Assembly (NCBI GenBank): GCA_013204125.1
Contig: JABMOP010000149.1
Location: 1-5,806 of the forward strand
Direction: 5' to 3'
DNA length: 5,806 nucleotides
Source: Rhodospirillales bacterium
GTDB taxonomy: Bacteria; Pseudomonadota; Alphaproteobacteria; Rhodospirillales; UBA2165
Shown: piece by piece, positions 1 to 5,702 of the stretch
How positions within the stretch are numbered: the first letter of the stretch is position 1
Layout: every line of letters starts with the position of its first letter
Notes under the pieces: generated by a model
The model's database searches: none
Seen by the model: the letters and a program-made list of their open reading frames with translations, nothing else
What the model was told of the DNA's origin: nothing
Program-made: the position numbers and the translations under genes

Positions 1-1047
1 ACCCTGGATATCGCCATGGGCGGATCAACCAACACGGTGTTGCATCTGCTGGCCATTGCCCAGGAAGGCGGCATAGATTTCACCATGGCCGACATCGACC
101 GCCTGAGCCGCAAAGTACCCAATATCTGCAAGGTCGCACCGTCGACCCAGGATTATCATATGGAAGACGTTCACCGCGCCGGCGGCATTATGGCGATATT
201 GGGTGAACTTGACCGCGGCGGGCTGATCCACCGCGACATACCGACGGTTTATGCGCCGACAATCGGCAATGCCATCGACATGTGGGACGTGCGCCGCAAC
301 AACGATCCAGATGTGCATGAATTTTATCGCGCCGCGCCCGGCGGCGTCGCGACGACGGAAGCCTTCAGCCAGGATAAGCGCTATGAGACGCTCGATCTTG
401 ACCGCGAAGGGGGCTGTATCCGTGATGTAGAACACGCCTACAGTACGGATGGCGGCCTGGCTGTGCTTTACGGGAATATTGCGCTGGATGGATGTATCGT
501 GAAGACTGCCGGGGTCGATGAAAGCATCCTTAAATTTTCAGGACCGGCGCGCCTTTTTGAATCCCAGGAAGATGCCTGTAAATCGATCCTTAGCCGCGAA
601 ATCAAGGCCGGGGATATCGTCGTCATCCGCTACGAAGGCCCCAAGGGCGGCCCCGGTATGCAGGAAATGCTCTATCCGACCAGCTATTTGAAATCTATGG
701 GCATGGGCAAAGAATGCGCGCTCATCACCGATGGCCGCTTTTCCGGCGGTACCTCGGGTCTTTCCATCGGCCATGTATCGCCCGAAGCTGCCGAAGGCGG
801 CGCCATCGGCTTGATCATCGAGGGCGATATCATCGAAATCGATATTCCGGGGCGAACCATAAATGTTGCCCAAGACGACGGCGAAATGGACCGCCGCCGC
901 CAGGCAATGGACGCCAAGGGCCAGGATGGCTGGAAACCTGCCAACCTGCGCCCGCGCAAAGTATCACCGGCGCTTCGCGCTTACGCGGCAATGACCACCA
1001 GCGCGGCAAAAGGCGCCGTCCGTGACGTTAGCCAGGTTGAGCGGTAG
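1..1047 (+). CDS. ilvD: Dihydroxy-acid dehydratase, C-terminal part (5' end outside window)
   Basis: IlvD is a cytoplasmic Fe-S enzyme that dehydrates 2,3-dihydroxy-isovalerate and 2,3-dihydroxy-3-methylvalerate to the 2-oxo acids, the penultimate step of valine and isoleucine synthesis. The frame is open from base 1 (TLDIAMGGSTNT...), so the ATG at 16 is internal and 348 residues are visible, a little over half of the roughly 560-620 usual for the family. Visible family signatures are AMGGSTNT, VAPSTQ.YHMEDVHRAGG, and near residues 241-258 the second ILVD/EDD signature TDGRFSGGTSGLSIGH, which carries the active-site serine region. The N-terminal half, with the CDK..PG motif and the cluster-binding cysteines, lies outside the window. 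The wording of the motifs resembles the long E. coli-type enzyme. The gene ends at TAG 1045-1047; the next gene begins 17 bp on, so co-transcription is likely. Confidence 0.97.
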   Translation, partial: TLDIAMGGSTNTVLHLLAIAQEGGIDFTMADIDRLSRKVPNICKVAPSTQDYHMEDVHRAGGIMAILGELDRGGLIHRDIPTVYAPTIGNAIDMWDVRRNNDPDVHEFYRAAPGGVATTEAFSQDKRYETLDLDREGGCIRDVEHAYSTDGGLAVLYGNIALDGCIVKTAGVDESILKFSGPARLFESQEDACKSILSREIKAGDIVVIRYEGPKGGPGMQEMLYPTSYLKSMGMGKECALITDGRFSGGTSGLSIGHVSPEAAEGGAIGLIIEGDIIEIDIPGRTINVAQDDGEMDRRRQAMDAKGQDGWKPANLRPRKVSPALRAYAAMTTSAAKGAVRDVSQVER

Positions 1048-1064
1048 GGGTTAGGGGCTGGATC

Positions 1065-1526
1065 ATGGATGATCTCGCCATTGCCCGCGCTTTGCATGTG
1101 ATTTCGGTGGTCCTCTGGATCGGCGGCGTTGCCTTCGTGACCACGACGCTTTTGCCGTCCCTCCGCCGATCGGAAGGGGCCTCGGCGCCGGCTCTGTTCG
1201 CCGCCATCGAAAGCCCGTTCGCCCGCCAAGCGCGCTATACGACGCTTCTCGCCGGCGGAAGCGGTTTTTATATGCTTTACCGCTTAGACGCTTGGGAAAG
1301 GTTTACCGATGCAAGCTATTGGTGGCTGCACGGCATGGTCTTTATCTGGGCGCTCTTTACGCTGATGCTGTTCGTATTGGAACCTTGGGTGTTGCATAAG
1401 CAGTTCCAGAAGCAGGCGGCAGCGGACCCGGCCCTAGCCTTGGCGCGGATACAGGCTATGCACATTGTCTTGCTGACCTTGTCGCTGATCGTGATCTTTG
1501 GCGCCGTCTGGGGATCACACAGCTAA
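1065..1526 (+). CDS. Small four-helix integral membrane protein, CopD-like, function unknown
   Basis: This 153-residue protein has four hydrophobic stretches at about residues 8-30, 57-75, 86-107 and 131-150, separated by short charged loops, so it should sit in the inner membrane. The N-terminal ALHVISVVLWIGGVAF resembles the opening helix of CopD-type copper-resistance proteins and of other small heme- or copper-associated membrane proteins (HemJ-like, DUF2269-like). Histidines in or beside helices (H11, H89, H133) could bind a metal or heme, but this is inference. I cannot assign a substrate. The ATG at 1065 is preceded by a GGGG-rich weak ribosome site. It lies 17 bp after ilvD and 17 bp before the VOC gene on the same strand, so the three may share a transcript. 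No functional link to branched-chain amino acids is evident. Confidence 0.8.
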   Translation: MDDLAIARALHVISVVLWIGGVAFVTTTLLPSLRRSEGASAPALFAAIESPFARQARYTTLLAGGSGFYMLYRLDAWERFTDASYWWLHGMVFIWALFTLMLFVLEPWVLHKQFQKQAAADPALALARIQAMHIVLLTLSLIVIFGAVWGSHS

Positions 1527-1543
1527 ACGAAGGAGAACCAATC

Positions 1544-1996
1544 ATGCATAAAATTCGCCATATTGCCATATCGAGCCAGAACCCGGCGGCGACCGCCGCG
1601 TTTTATAAAGAAGCTTTCGGCTGGGAAGAGATTACCCGCATGGGCCTGGATGCCGACCATCAAGGCGAGGCGCCGCGCCCATCGGGGGTTATCATGACCG
1701 ACGGCTCGATCAATATCACCATCTTGAAATTCGGCACCGATCAAATCGGCAAGGGGCTGGACTTCGAAGGCGTCCATCATCTCGGCGTCGTTGTCGATGA
1801 CTGGAAGGGCGAGCGCGAACGTCTTGAAGCCATGGGCGCTCGTTGCGTGACCGATGAACACGACGTGCCCGAAGGCGCCCAGTTCGAGATCAAGTTTCAA
1901 TGCCCGGACGATATTATCTTCGATATCACCGATGTACCCTATCCCGGCTCATTCCCGCTTGCCGGCGTGACCGATCCGGCCGCGCACAAGCCTTAA
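1544..1996 (+). CDS. VOC (glyoxalase/bleomycin-resistance fold) family protein
   Basis: The 150-residue protein has the paired beta-alpha-beta-beta-beta modules of the vicinal oxygen chelate superfamily. Module 1 starts at MHKIRHIAIS and runs through AAFYKEAFGWEE; module 2 starts at about residue 77 with VHHLGVVVDD and ends with a strand DIIFDITDVP. The positions that usually bind the metal appear to be H6, H79 and D127, with D127 at the place of the family's usual glutamate; the fourth ligand is unclear. The length fits a single-domain VOC enzyme or binding protein. VOC members include glyoxalase I, extradiol dioxygenases, epimerases and resistance proteins, and the sequence does not tell which. 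The start is well supported by GAAGGAG (1529-1535), 8 nt before the ATG. Its stop is only 4 bp from the stop of the convergent selenoprotein gene, and no bidirectional terminator is seen between them. Confidence 0.9.
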   Translation: MHKIRHIAISSQNPAATAAFYKEAFGWEEITRMGLDADHQGEAPRPSGVIMTDGSINITILKFGTDQIGKGLDFEGVHHLGVVVDDWKGERERLEAMGARCVTDEHDVPEGAQFEIKFQCPDDIIFDITDVPYPGSFPLAGVTDPAAHKP

Positions 1997-2000
1997 AGAA

Positions 2001-3662
2001 CTAGCGCCATTCATCAACCAGATACGTGCCGCGGTAGTGGGCGCCTTGGATTTGCCAATAGCCATTGGTCTCGCCGCCGACGGTCACGATATTAATCTCC
2101 GCTTCGCGGAACATTGGGATCAATTCGTCGTCATCGGCGGCCAGCATAGAAGCGAACGGCTCTTCGCCGAAGGTGGCGCGCGGATAGATATAGTTCTGTA
2201 CAAGTTGCAGATCGAAATAGCGGGCCGACGGCATGGTCGCATTTTCCCACGCCCAGTGGATCAGCTTTTCCTTGGTATCGAAGCCTTCACGTTCGGCAAA
2301 AAGGCGCGCGGCGATCGGATCCAAGAGAAAAACCGGCGGCGTATTCGGCTCGATGCCGAGCAGCATATCGCGCACATGTTCCCGCCAATAATCGCGCACC
2401 CCAAGGCAGAAACTGGTTGAACGCAGGCCGTTAAATACCGAGACCGTGCTGGCCTCTGCAGCGAACCCCTTTTGCACATGGAAGGGGTGCCATGGGCTGC
2501 GTTCTTCGTTCTCGGCGAAGGTGACGGAATTGTAGGTGTAGTTATTGCCTTGCGATCCCATAAAGCTGCTGCCGGCGACCGAGCCGCCCTGTAAGTTCTG
2601 CGAAAGCAATCCATAGGCGCGCCCGATGGTCGCGTTGGCGTGGGCGTAGGGGCCCATCGCGCCGATGCCGGAATTGACGCCGATTTCACCCCGCACCGGG
2701 CCATTGATGACGACCATGACGGCCGCCGAGGACGAGGTCGAGCCACGGGCTGAAATTCCCGATGACGCCAGCGCCAGGACGACCGGGAAATATTCCGGCC
2801 GGCAGCCGGCCATCACCGCGTTGACGGCGACTTTTTCTACATCGTATTCCCAAAATCCCCGATTGTGGGTCGGCTGCATGCGCCCGACAACTTCGCCCGG
2901 GGCGCGGCTGGTATGGGCCAGCATTTCGGCCACCCGCTCTTCGGTCGGCAGGATAATCGGCAAATAGTCGGTCCAATTGTTATCCATGAAAAGCTGGTGC
3001 AAATCTTCTTCTGCCCTTGGCTCGACCAGGCGCGGCGTATTGCGCGGGAACGCGTCTTCGCTGTCGGCGGTCACGTTTTGGGTCAGGCCTTCGATGACTT
3101 CTTGCATGAACGGGCGACCGGTGATCGGATCGTCGCCGTCCACATAGGCGCGCAATTCGTCGGCGCTTTTGCCCATCACCGGTTGCGGCACAAATGCGTG
3201 CGGCGCTTCGGGCAGGCCTTTCACCTGGCGCACCGATTTCACGACGTTATGGAAGATATCCGTATGCAGCGCCACGGTGGGGACGTTGTATTCGGCTTCA
3301 AGTTCTATTGCGTGCGTGCTCACGGCAGGCGCGCAGGTGGATCAGTGGCCGACGCCGAGGATAGCGGCGTCGCCGTTCGCTGCAATCTCTTTCCAGGTTT
3401 CCGGATCGTCGATCTGATAGGTGCTGTTTAGGCTAATCATGCGGGTTTCGACGCTTGCCATGTTGTCGGCGAACCAGGCTTTGACTTGCTTTAATAATTC
3501 GATGGAATCATCGAAGCGGCAATCGACCAGATAGAGGATCTTGCCGTCCAAGGTGTCGAGGCGCGGCGCCGGCGTCTTGGCCTTGATCTCCGGCGGATAT
3601 CCAACCGGGTTCAAAACGGTGAGCTTGGCGCCGGGGTCGGCACTGGTTTTTATCTCATTCAT
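2001..3662 (-). CDS. UGSC-family selenoprotein with in-frame TGA = Sec107, 553 aa, long C-terminal domain
   Basis: One frame runs from ATG 3662 to TAG 2001-2003, broken only by TGA at 3344-3342. Read through, it gives 106 residues, Sec, then 446 residues. The residues flanking the TGA, AILGVGH-U-STCAPAVSTHAIELE...NVPTVALHTDIF, match the UGSC family, named for a Sec-Gly-Ser-Cys motif after a G.G loop. Here the motif is U-S-T-C (Sec107/Cys110), still a UxxC redox-type pair. Residues about 10-150 form the UGSC domain (strand KILYLVDCRF with C48, then a helix, then the motif loop). Residues about 190-553 form a C-terminal region I cannot assign; it holds FWEYDVEKVAVNAVMAGCRPEYFP (split here at about 270-293, with C287), a Ser/Gly-rich ARGSTSSSAA, and C419. 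The role is probably a thiol/selenol redox reaction; the substrate is unknown. The start is set by GGAGA at 3671-3675, 8 nt from the ATG. The GTG at 3323, which would begin a separate ORF, has no ribosome site and would cut the conserved motif, so two genes are unlikely. A TGC/TGT-to-TGA sequencing error is the main alternative. Confidence 0.85.
3309..3335 (-). promoter_or_regulatory. Candidate bacterial SECIS stem-loop downstream of the UGA
   Basis: In the mRNA a 27-nt hairpin begins 6 nt after the UGA. It has a 4-bp lower stem (UGCG/CGCA), a C-A mismatch, 2 bp (GC/GC), a C-C mismatch, a 3-bp upper stem (UGC/GCA) and a five-base apical loop CGUGA. The loop G is the second loop base, 19 nt after the UGA. 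A short stem with a G in the first two loop positions and about 16-37 nt of spacing is, as I recall, the bacterial SECIS consensus that SelB binds. I folded it by eye; no energy was computed. Confidence 0.6.
3342..3344 (-). other. Selenocysteine codon (in-frame UGA, Sec107)
   Basis: The TGA is followed in the same frame by TCC ACC TGC GCG CCT GCC GTG, which joins the 440-residue frame directly with no further stop. Conserved-looking sequence lies on both sides of it (GVGH before, STC after), as expected when Sec replaces a catalytic Cys. The recoding machinery (selA, selB, selC, selD) is not in the window, so its presence in the genome is assumed. Confidence 0.83.
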
Positions 3663-3670
3663 GGTATGGC

Positions 3671-3675
3671 TCTCC
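3671..3675 (-). promoter_or_regulatory. Ribosome binding site fixing the selenoprotein start
   Basis: GGAGA lies 8 nt upstream of the ATG at 3662 on the minus strand. It supports initiation at the upstream frame, in contrast to the GTG at 3323, which has no purine-rich site before it. Confidence 0.65.
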
Positions 3676-3754
3676 AGACTACAGAAGCGGGCGTGGGGCG
3701 GGTTAAAAGCCTAACCGCTCCGCCATACTCATGCAATGAAGTCTGAAAAAACCG

Positions 3755-4534
3755 CTAGCTCGCGCGCGACACCAAATCGTCATGCACCATCTGAACAAGA
3801 TGCAAGAGATCATCACGCGGCATTTCACCGGACAGCGCGTAAGTCAGCGGCCCGTTGTTCCAATAGAAGCCGACCATGCCGTTTTCTGCAATGAATCGGA
3901 ATTTGGTGTCGCCGCCGGACATGGCCGGGCGCACATAAAGGCTGACGCGCCGCGCCTTGGCATCTTCGTACATGAATAAGGCGGCGGCATCGCCCTTGTC
4001 GGCGACCAGACGGCCACCCATGAATTTGAAGCCGGCGCCCTTCAAATTGGGCGTCATAAGTTTGTGGCCTAGGCGCCCTGATAGCCATGTCACCAGCTTG
4101 GCTTCGTCGGTGCCGTCGACTTCGACCGGTCGGGTTTCATCATGTGCATAGACCACATGGGCGTTGAGCGCGCGTTGCACGAATTGATTGCCGGCGCTCT
4201 CCGGTTTGCCCGCATAGCCCGATCCGAACCAGCCGCCGATAGCGCCGGCCATGAGCAAAACAATGCCCGCCGCCATGCGCTGCCATCCGGGGATCCAGGC
4301 GCTCGGTCGGTTGTCATCGATCAAATCCAAAATTCGTTCGGGAACGGGCTCATCTCCGGCGAAATCATACAAACGGTGCATCTGGCGTTTTTGTAATTGA
4401 AAGGCATGCACCTTGGCGGCATCGATCGGATGCGCCGCCAGCCAGACTTCGACCTGGATCAGCGCGTCGTCATCCAATTCGCCGTCTATATAGGCGTGAA
4501 TTTCGTTGTCGGTCAGTGTTTCCGGAGCCGTCAT
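3755..4534 (-). CDS. Membrane-anchored anti-sigma factor
   Basis: This 259-residue protein is the likely negative partner of the sigma factor encoded just upstream. The N-terminal domain (residues about 7-72: LTDNEIHAYIDGELDD..., then VEVWLAAHP...) has the helical pattern of cytoplasmic anti-sigma domains of the RsiW/ChrR-like COG5662 group. It lacks the HxxxCxxC zinc ligands found in many members and has no cysteine in this region. One membrane helix is predicted at about 86-107 (MAAGIVLLMAGAIGGWFG). The roughly 150 residues after it should be periplasmic and would sense the signal; they contain repeated Lys/Gly-rich stretches and end in HLVQMVHDDLVSRAS. Its ATG overlaps the sigma stop by 4 bases (ATGA, 4531-4534), which suggests translational coupling and fixed stoichiometry. 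No convincing terminator follows, although a run of six T lies 3 nt after the stop codon. Confidence 0.88.
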   Translation of the reverse strand: MTAPETLTDNEIHAYIDGELDDDALIQVEVWLAAHPIDAAKVHAFQLQKRQMHRLYDFAGDEPVPERILDLIDDNRPSAWIPGWQRMAAGIVLLMAGAIGGWFGSGYAGKPESAGNQFVQRALNAHVVYAHDETRPVEVDGTDEAKLVTWLSGRLGHKLMTPNLKGAGFKFMGGRLVADKGDAAALFMYEDAKARRVSLYVRPAMSGGDTKFRFIAENGMVGFYWNNGPLTYALSGEMPRDDLLHLVQMVHDDLVSRAS

Positions 4535-5040
4535 TTCACGCTCCTTAAAGCAGGTTTCAATTTGCCGTCCATATCGTTTCTCAATTTTTCGCGCCCGCGT
4601 GACAACCTGGACATCACCGTGCCAACCGGAATATCCAATATTGTCGCCGTTTCCTGATAGGACATATCTTCAAGCCCGATCAGAAGAATGACTTGTTTTT
4701 GGTCTTCCGGTAATCGCGCCAGGGCGCGGTCGAAATCGCGTATTGCCAATTTATCGTCCTGGTCGCCATCGACGCCGATGCGCCCGGAAATTTCGTCGTC
4801 CAATTGATCGGTGCGCGGGCGGCGCGAAGCCCCGCGCAAATTTTGCAGATGAATGTTATGCAAGATTGTAAACAGCCATGCCCGCATATTGGTGCCGGCT
4901 TGAAACTGATGCAGTTTATCAAGCGCCCGGGCAACGCAATCGTGCAGCAAATCTTCCGCCAAATCAGGATCGCGCGTCAACGCACGCGCATAGCGCATGA
5001 CGTGGGGAAGGGCATCTTTGAGGGCGGTACGTTTATCCAT
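4531..5040 (-). CDS. ECF-type RNA polymerase sigma factor
   Basis: The 169-residue protein has the two-domain layout of group 4 (ECF) sigma factors. Region 2 at about residues 8-75 (DALPHVMRYARALTRDPDLAEDLLHDC, split here; then NMRAWLFTILHNIHLQNLR) binds core and melts the -10 element. Region 4 at about 103-155 (ALARLPEDQKQVILLIGLEDMSYQETA, then LDIPVGTVMSRLSRGREKLR) carries the helix-turn-helix that reads the -35 element. No extra C-terminal domain is present. It directs core polymerase to a stress regulon, and is probably released by inactivation of the membrane anti-sigma factor encoded immediately downstream. The start at 5040 has only a weak GGAA purine site about 13 nt upstream, which suggests modest or coupled translation. 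A likely target promoter sits upstream of the MXKDX gene on the same strand. The exact ECF group cannot be fixed by eye. Confidence 0.95.
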   Translation of the reverse strand: MDKRTALKDALPHVMRYARALTRDPDLAEDLLHDCVARALDKLHQFQAGTNMRAWLFTILHNIHLQNLRGASRRPRTDQLDDEISGRIGVDGDQDDKLAIRDFDRALARLPEDQKQVILLIGLEDMSYQETATILDIPVGTVMSRLSRGREKLRNDMDGKLKPALRSVK

Positions 5041-5064
5041 CTTAACTATTCATTCCAAAGCTAG

Positions 5065-5092
5065 GCCGGGAGGCTTAAGCGATCCCCCCGGC
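5065..5092 (-). promoter_or_regulatory. Intergenic stem-loop between the repeat-protein gene and the sigma gene
   Basis: Arms 5065-5073 and 5084-5092 pair over 9 bp (one G-U) around a 10-nt loop. In the mRNA the first arm is GCCGGGGGG and the second CCUCCCGGC. No U-run follows on the minus strand, so it is not a standard intrinsic terminator. It may protect the 3' end of the abundant upstream message or attenuate read-through into the sigma gene. This is inference from position and structure. Confidence 0.5.
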
Positions 5093-5113
5093 GCTCGCCT
5101 CACCTAAAACGGT

Positions 5114-5377
5114 TTATTTTTTCATCATTTCGTCTTTTTTCATCATTTCGTCTTTCTTCATCATTTCGTCTTTAGCCATGGCATCTTTTTTCATCATTTC
5201 GTCTTTAGCCATAGCATCTTTTTTCATCATTTCATCTTTAGCCATGGCGTCTTTTTTCATCATGGCGTCTTTGGCCATGGTGTCTTTCATCATACCGTCT
5301 TTTTTCATGTCTTGGGCATTCACCGCGCCTGTGGCAATGATCAATGACAAAGCGGCAGCACCAAATAATTTAAGCAT
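5114..5377 (-). CDS. Secreted Met-rich pentapeptide MXKDX repeat protein
   Basis: The 87-residue protein starts with a Sec-type signal peptide (MLKLFGAAALSLIIATGAVNA, split: Lys at 3, hydrophobic 4-17, likely cleavage after AVNA at 21). The remaining 66 residues are built of M-x-K-D-x repeats: three perfect DAMAKDEMMKK units followed by two DEMMKK units. The mature part has 19 Met, 19 Lys and 12 Asp, with no Cys and no aromatic residue. It matches the known family of pentapeptide MXKDX repeat proteins, whose function is unsettled. The Met richness suggests periplasmic metal (copper) or oxidant handling, but this is inference. The start at 5377 is chosen over an upstream ATG at 5419 because AAGGAG (5387-5392) sits 9 nt before it and the signal peptide then begins correctly. 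It lies 73 bp before the sigma gene on the same strand, and an ECF-type promoter lies upstream. Confidence 0.88.
   Translation of the reverse strand: MLKLFGAAALSLIIATGAVNAQDMKKDGMMKDTMAKDAMMKKDAMAKDEMMKKDAMAKDEMMKKDAMAKDEMMKKDEMMKKDEMMKK
5122..5256 (-). repeat. Coding tandem repeat, two 18-bp and three 33-bp units
   Basis: Units start at + strand positions 5122 and 5140 (18 bp) and at 5158, 5191 and 5224 (33 bp); a diverged fourth 33-bp unit starts at 5257. Every unit begins TCATCATTTC (or TCATCATGGC in the diverged copy). They encode DEMMKK and DAMAKDEMMKK. The three 33-bp units differ at only a few bases, all synonymous. Confidence 0.9.
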
Positions 5378-5439
5378 CTCGGGTAACTCCTTCAGATAAG
5401 TTTTAATACGGGCCGGCACATGCCAGCACCCAACCTATC

Positions 5440-5464
5440 AACGCGGGCGGGCGGCGTTTATTCC
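5440..5464 (-). promoter_or_regulatory. Candidate ECF sigma promoter of the MXKDX-sigma-anti-sigma operon
   Basis: On the minus strand GGAAT (5464-5460) and CGTT (5443-5440) are separated by 16 bp. This is the GGAAY-N16/17-CGTT layout typical of many alphaproteobacterial ECF promoters. Transcription would start near 5433, giving a leader of about 55 nt before the ATG at 5377. It supports autoregulation by the sigma factor two genes downstream. Confidence 0.6.
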
Positions 5465-5474
5465 GAAGAAGTCT

Positions 5475-5521
5475 GAAAAAAGGTAAAAAGATACGAACCC
5501 CTCGGCATTTCCGCGCCGAGG
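5475..5521 (-). terminator. Probable intrinsic terminator of the 32-aa gene
   Basis: Arms 5500-5506 and 5515-5521 (CCTCGGC/GCCGAGG) form a perfect 7-bp stem with an 8-nt loop. On the minus strand it is followed by a T-rich stretch with runs of five and six T (5489-5485 and 5481-5476). The T tract starts about 10 nt after the stem, later than ideal. It lies 26 nt past the TAG of the small gene and upstream of the ECF promoter, a sensible boundary. Confidence 0.5.
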
Positions 5522-5547
5522 AAGCGAATTTTGCCGACCGATAACCG

Positions 5548-5646
5548 CTAATCGCGGGTTCGGCGTTCCGCCCAGGCAAGGATCGCCACAAACACCAGGC
5601 TCACCGCGACCACCATAATCAAATAGGCAATATTTCCGTCCGTCAT
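5548..5646 (-). CDS. Small single-pass membrane protein, 32 aa
   Basis: ATG at 5646 to TAG 5550-5548 gives MTDGNIAYLIMVVAVSLVFV followed by AILAWAERRTRD. It is a short polar N-terminus, one hydrophobic helix (about residues 6-25), and a basic tail ERRTR, which by the positive-inside rule should face the cytoplasm. AGGAGGTG (5660-5653) sits 8 nt before the ATG, close to ideal, which is strong evidence that it is translated. An FNR/FixK-like palindrome lies 57 nt upstream and a probable terminator follows the stop, so it may form its own transcription unit or end an xthA transcript. The size and shape recall small accessory subunits of terminal oxidases (CcoQ- or CydX-like), but no diagnostic motif is visible, so the function is unknown. 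Confidence 0.75.
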   Translation of the reverse strand: MTDGNIAYLIMVVAVSLVFVAILAWAERRTRD

Positions 5647-5652
5647 CGCCCC

Positions 5653-5660
5653 CACCTCCT
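5653..5660 (-). promoter_or_regulatory. Strong Shine-Dalgarno of the 32-aa gene
   Basis: AGGAGGTG on the minus strand is almost fully complementary to the 3' end of 16S rRNA and stands at optimal spacing. It decides the start of the very short gene and is the main evidence for its reality. Confidence 0.8.
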
Positions 5661-5702
5661 GTTTAGTTGATGGAAGGGTGGGCCGAACCGCAGATAGCCG
5701 CC

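Noticed and set aside
714..1025. Rightward Arg-rich 103-residue frame and leftward frames within ilvD
   Set aside because: They lie wholly inside the well-supported ilvD gene and have the Arg/Pro-rich composition of GC-rich shadow frames.
2001..3323. Separate 440-residue gene starting at GTG 3323
   Set aside because: There is no ribosome site, the start lies inside a segment that reads as part of the UGSC motif region, and the upstream frame joins in phase through a single TGA.
2865..3431. Rightward 188-residue frame opposite the selenoprotein
   Set aside because: It is antisense to the conserved selenoprotein frame, including across the UGA, and has no ribosome site or recognisable domain.
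3698..3718. Small bulged hairpin in the leader of the selenoprotein gene (GCGG-g-TTA/TAACCGC)
   Set aside because: The stem is short and bulged, with no T-tract and no known leader motif; not distinguishable from chance.
3746..3765. Intrinsic terminator right after the anti-sigma gene
   Set aside because: A T6 run is present, but the only preceding stem is about 3 bp, too weak to call.
5178..5399. Rightward 73-residue hydrophobic frame full of Phe-Ile-Ile-Ser-Ser-Leu repeats
   Set aside because: It is the antisense shadow of the Met/Lys repeat gene; it has no ribosome site, and the leftward frame has a signal peptide and a known family pattern.
5378..5419. Upstream ATG (5419) extending the MXKDX protein by 14 residues
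   Set aside because: The extension would spoil the signal peptide and translate through the AAGGAG site that fits the start at 5377.
5403..5591. Leftward 62-residue frame
   Set aside because: It overlaps the 32-aa gene's end, the terminator hairpin and the ECF promoter, with low-complexity Arg-rich sequence and no ribosome site.
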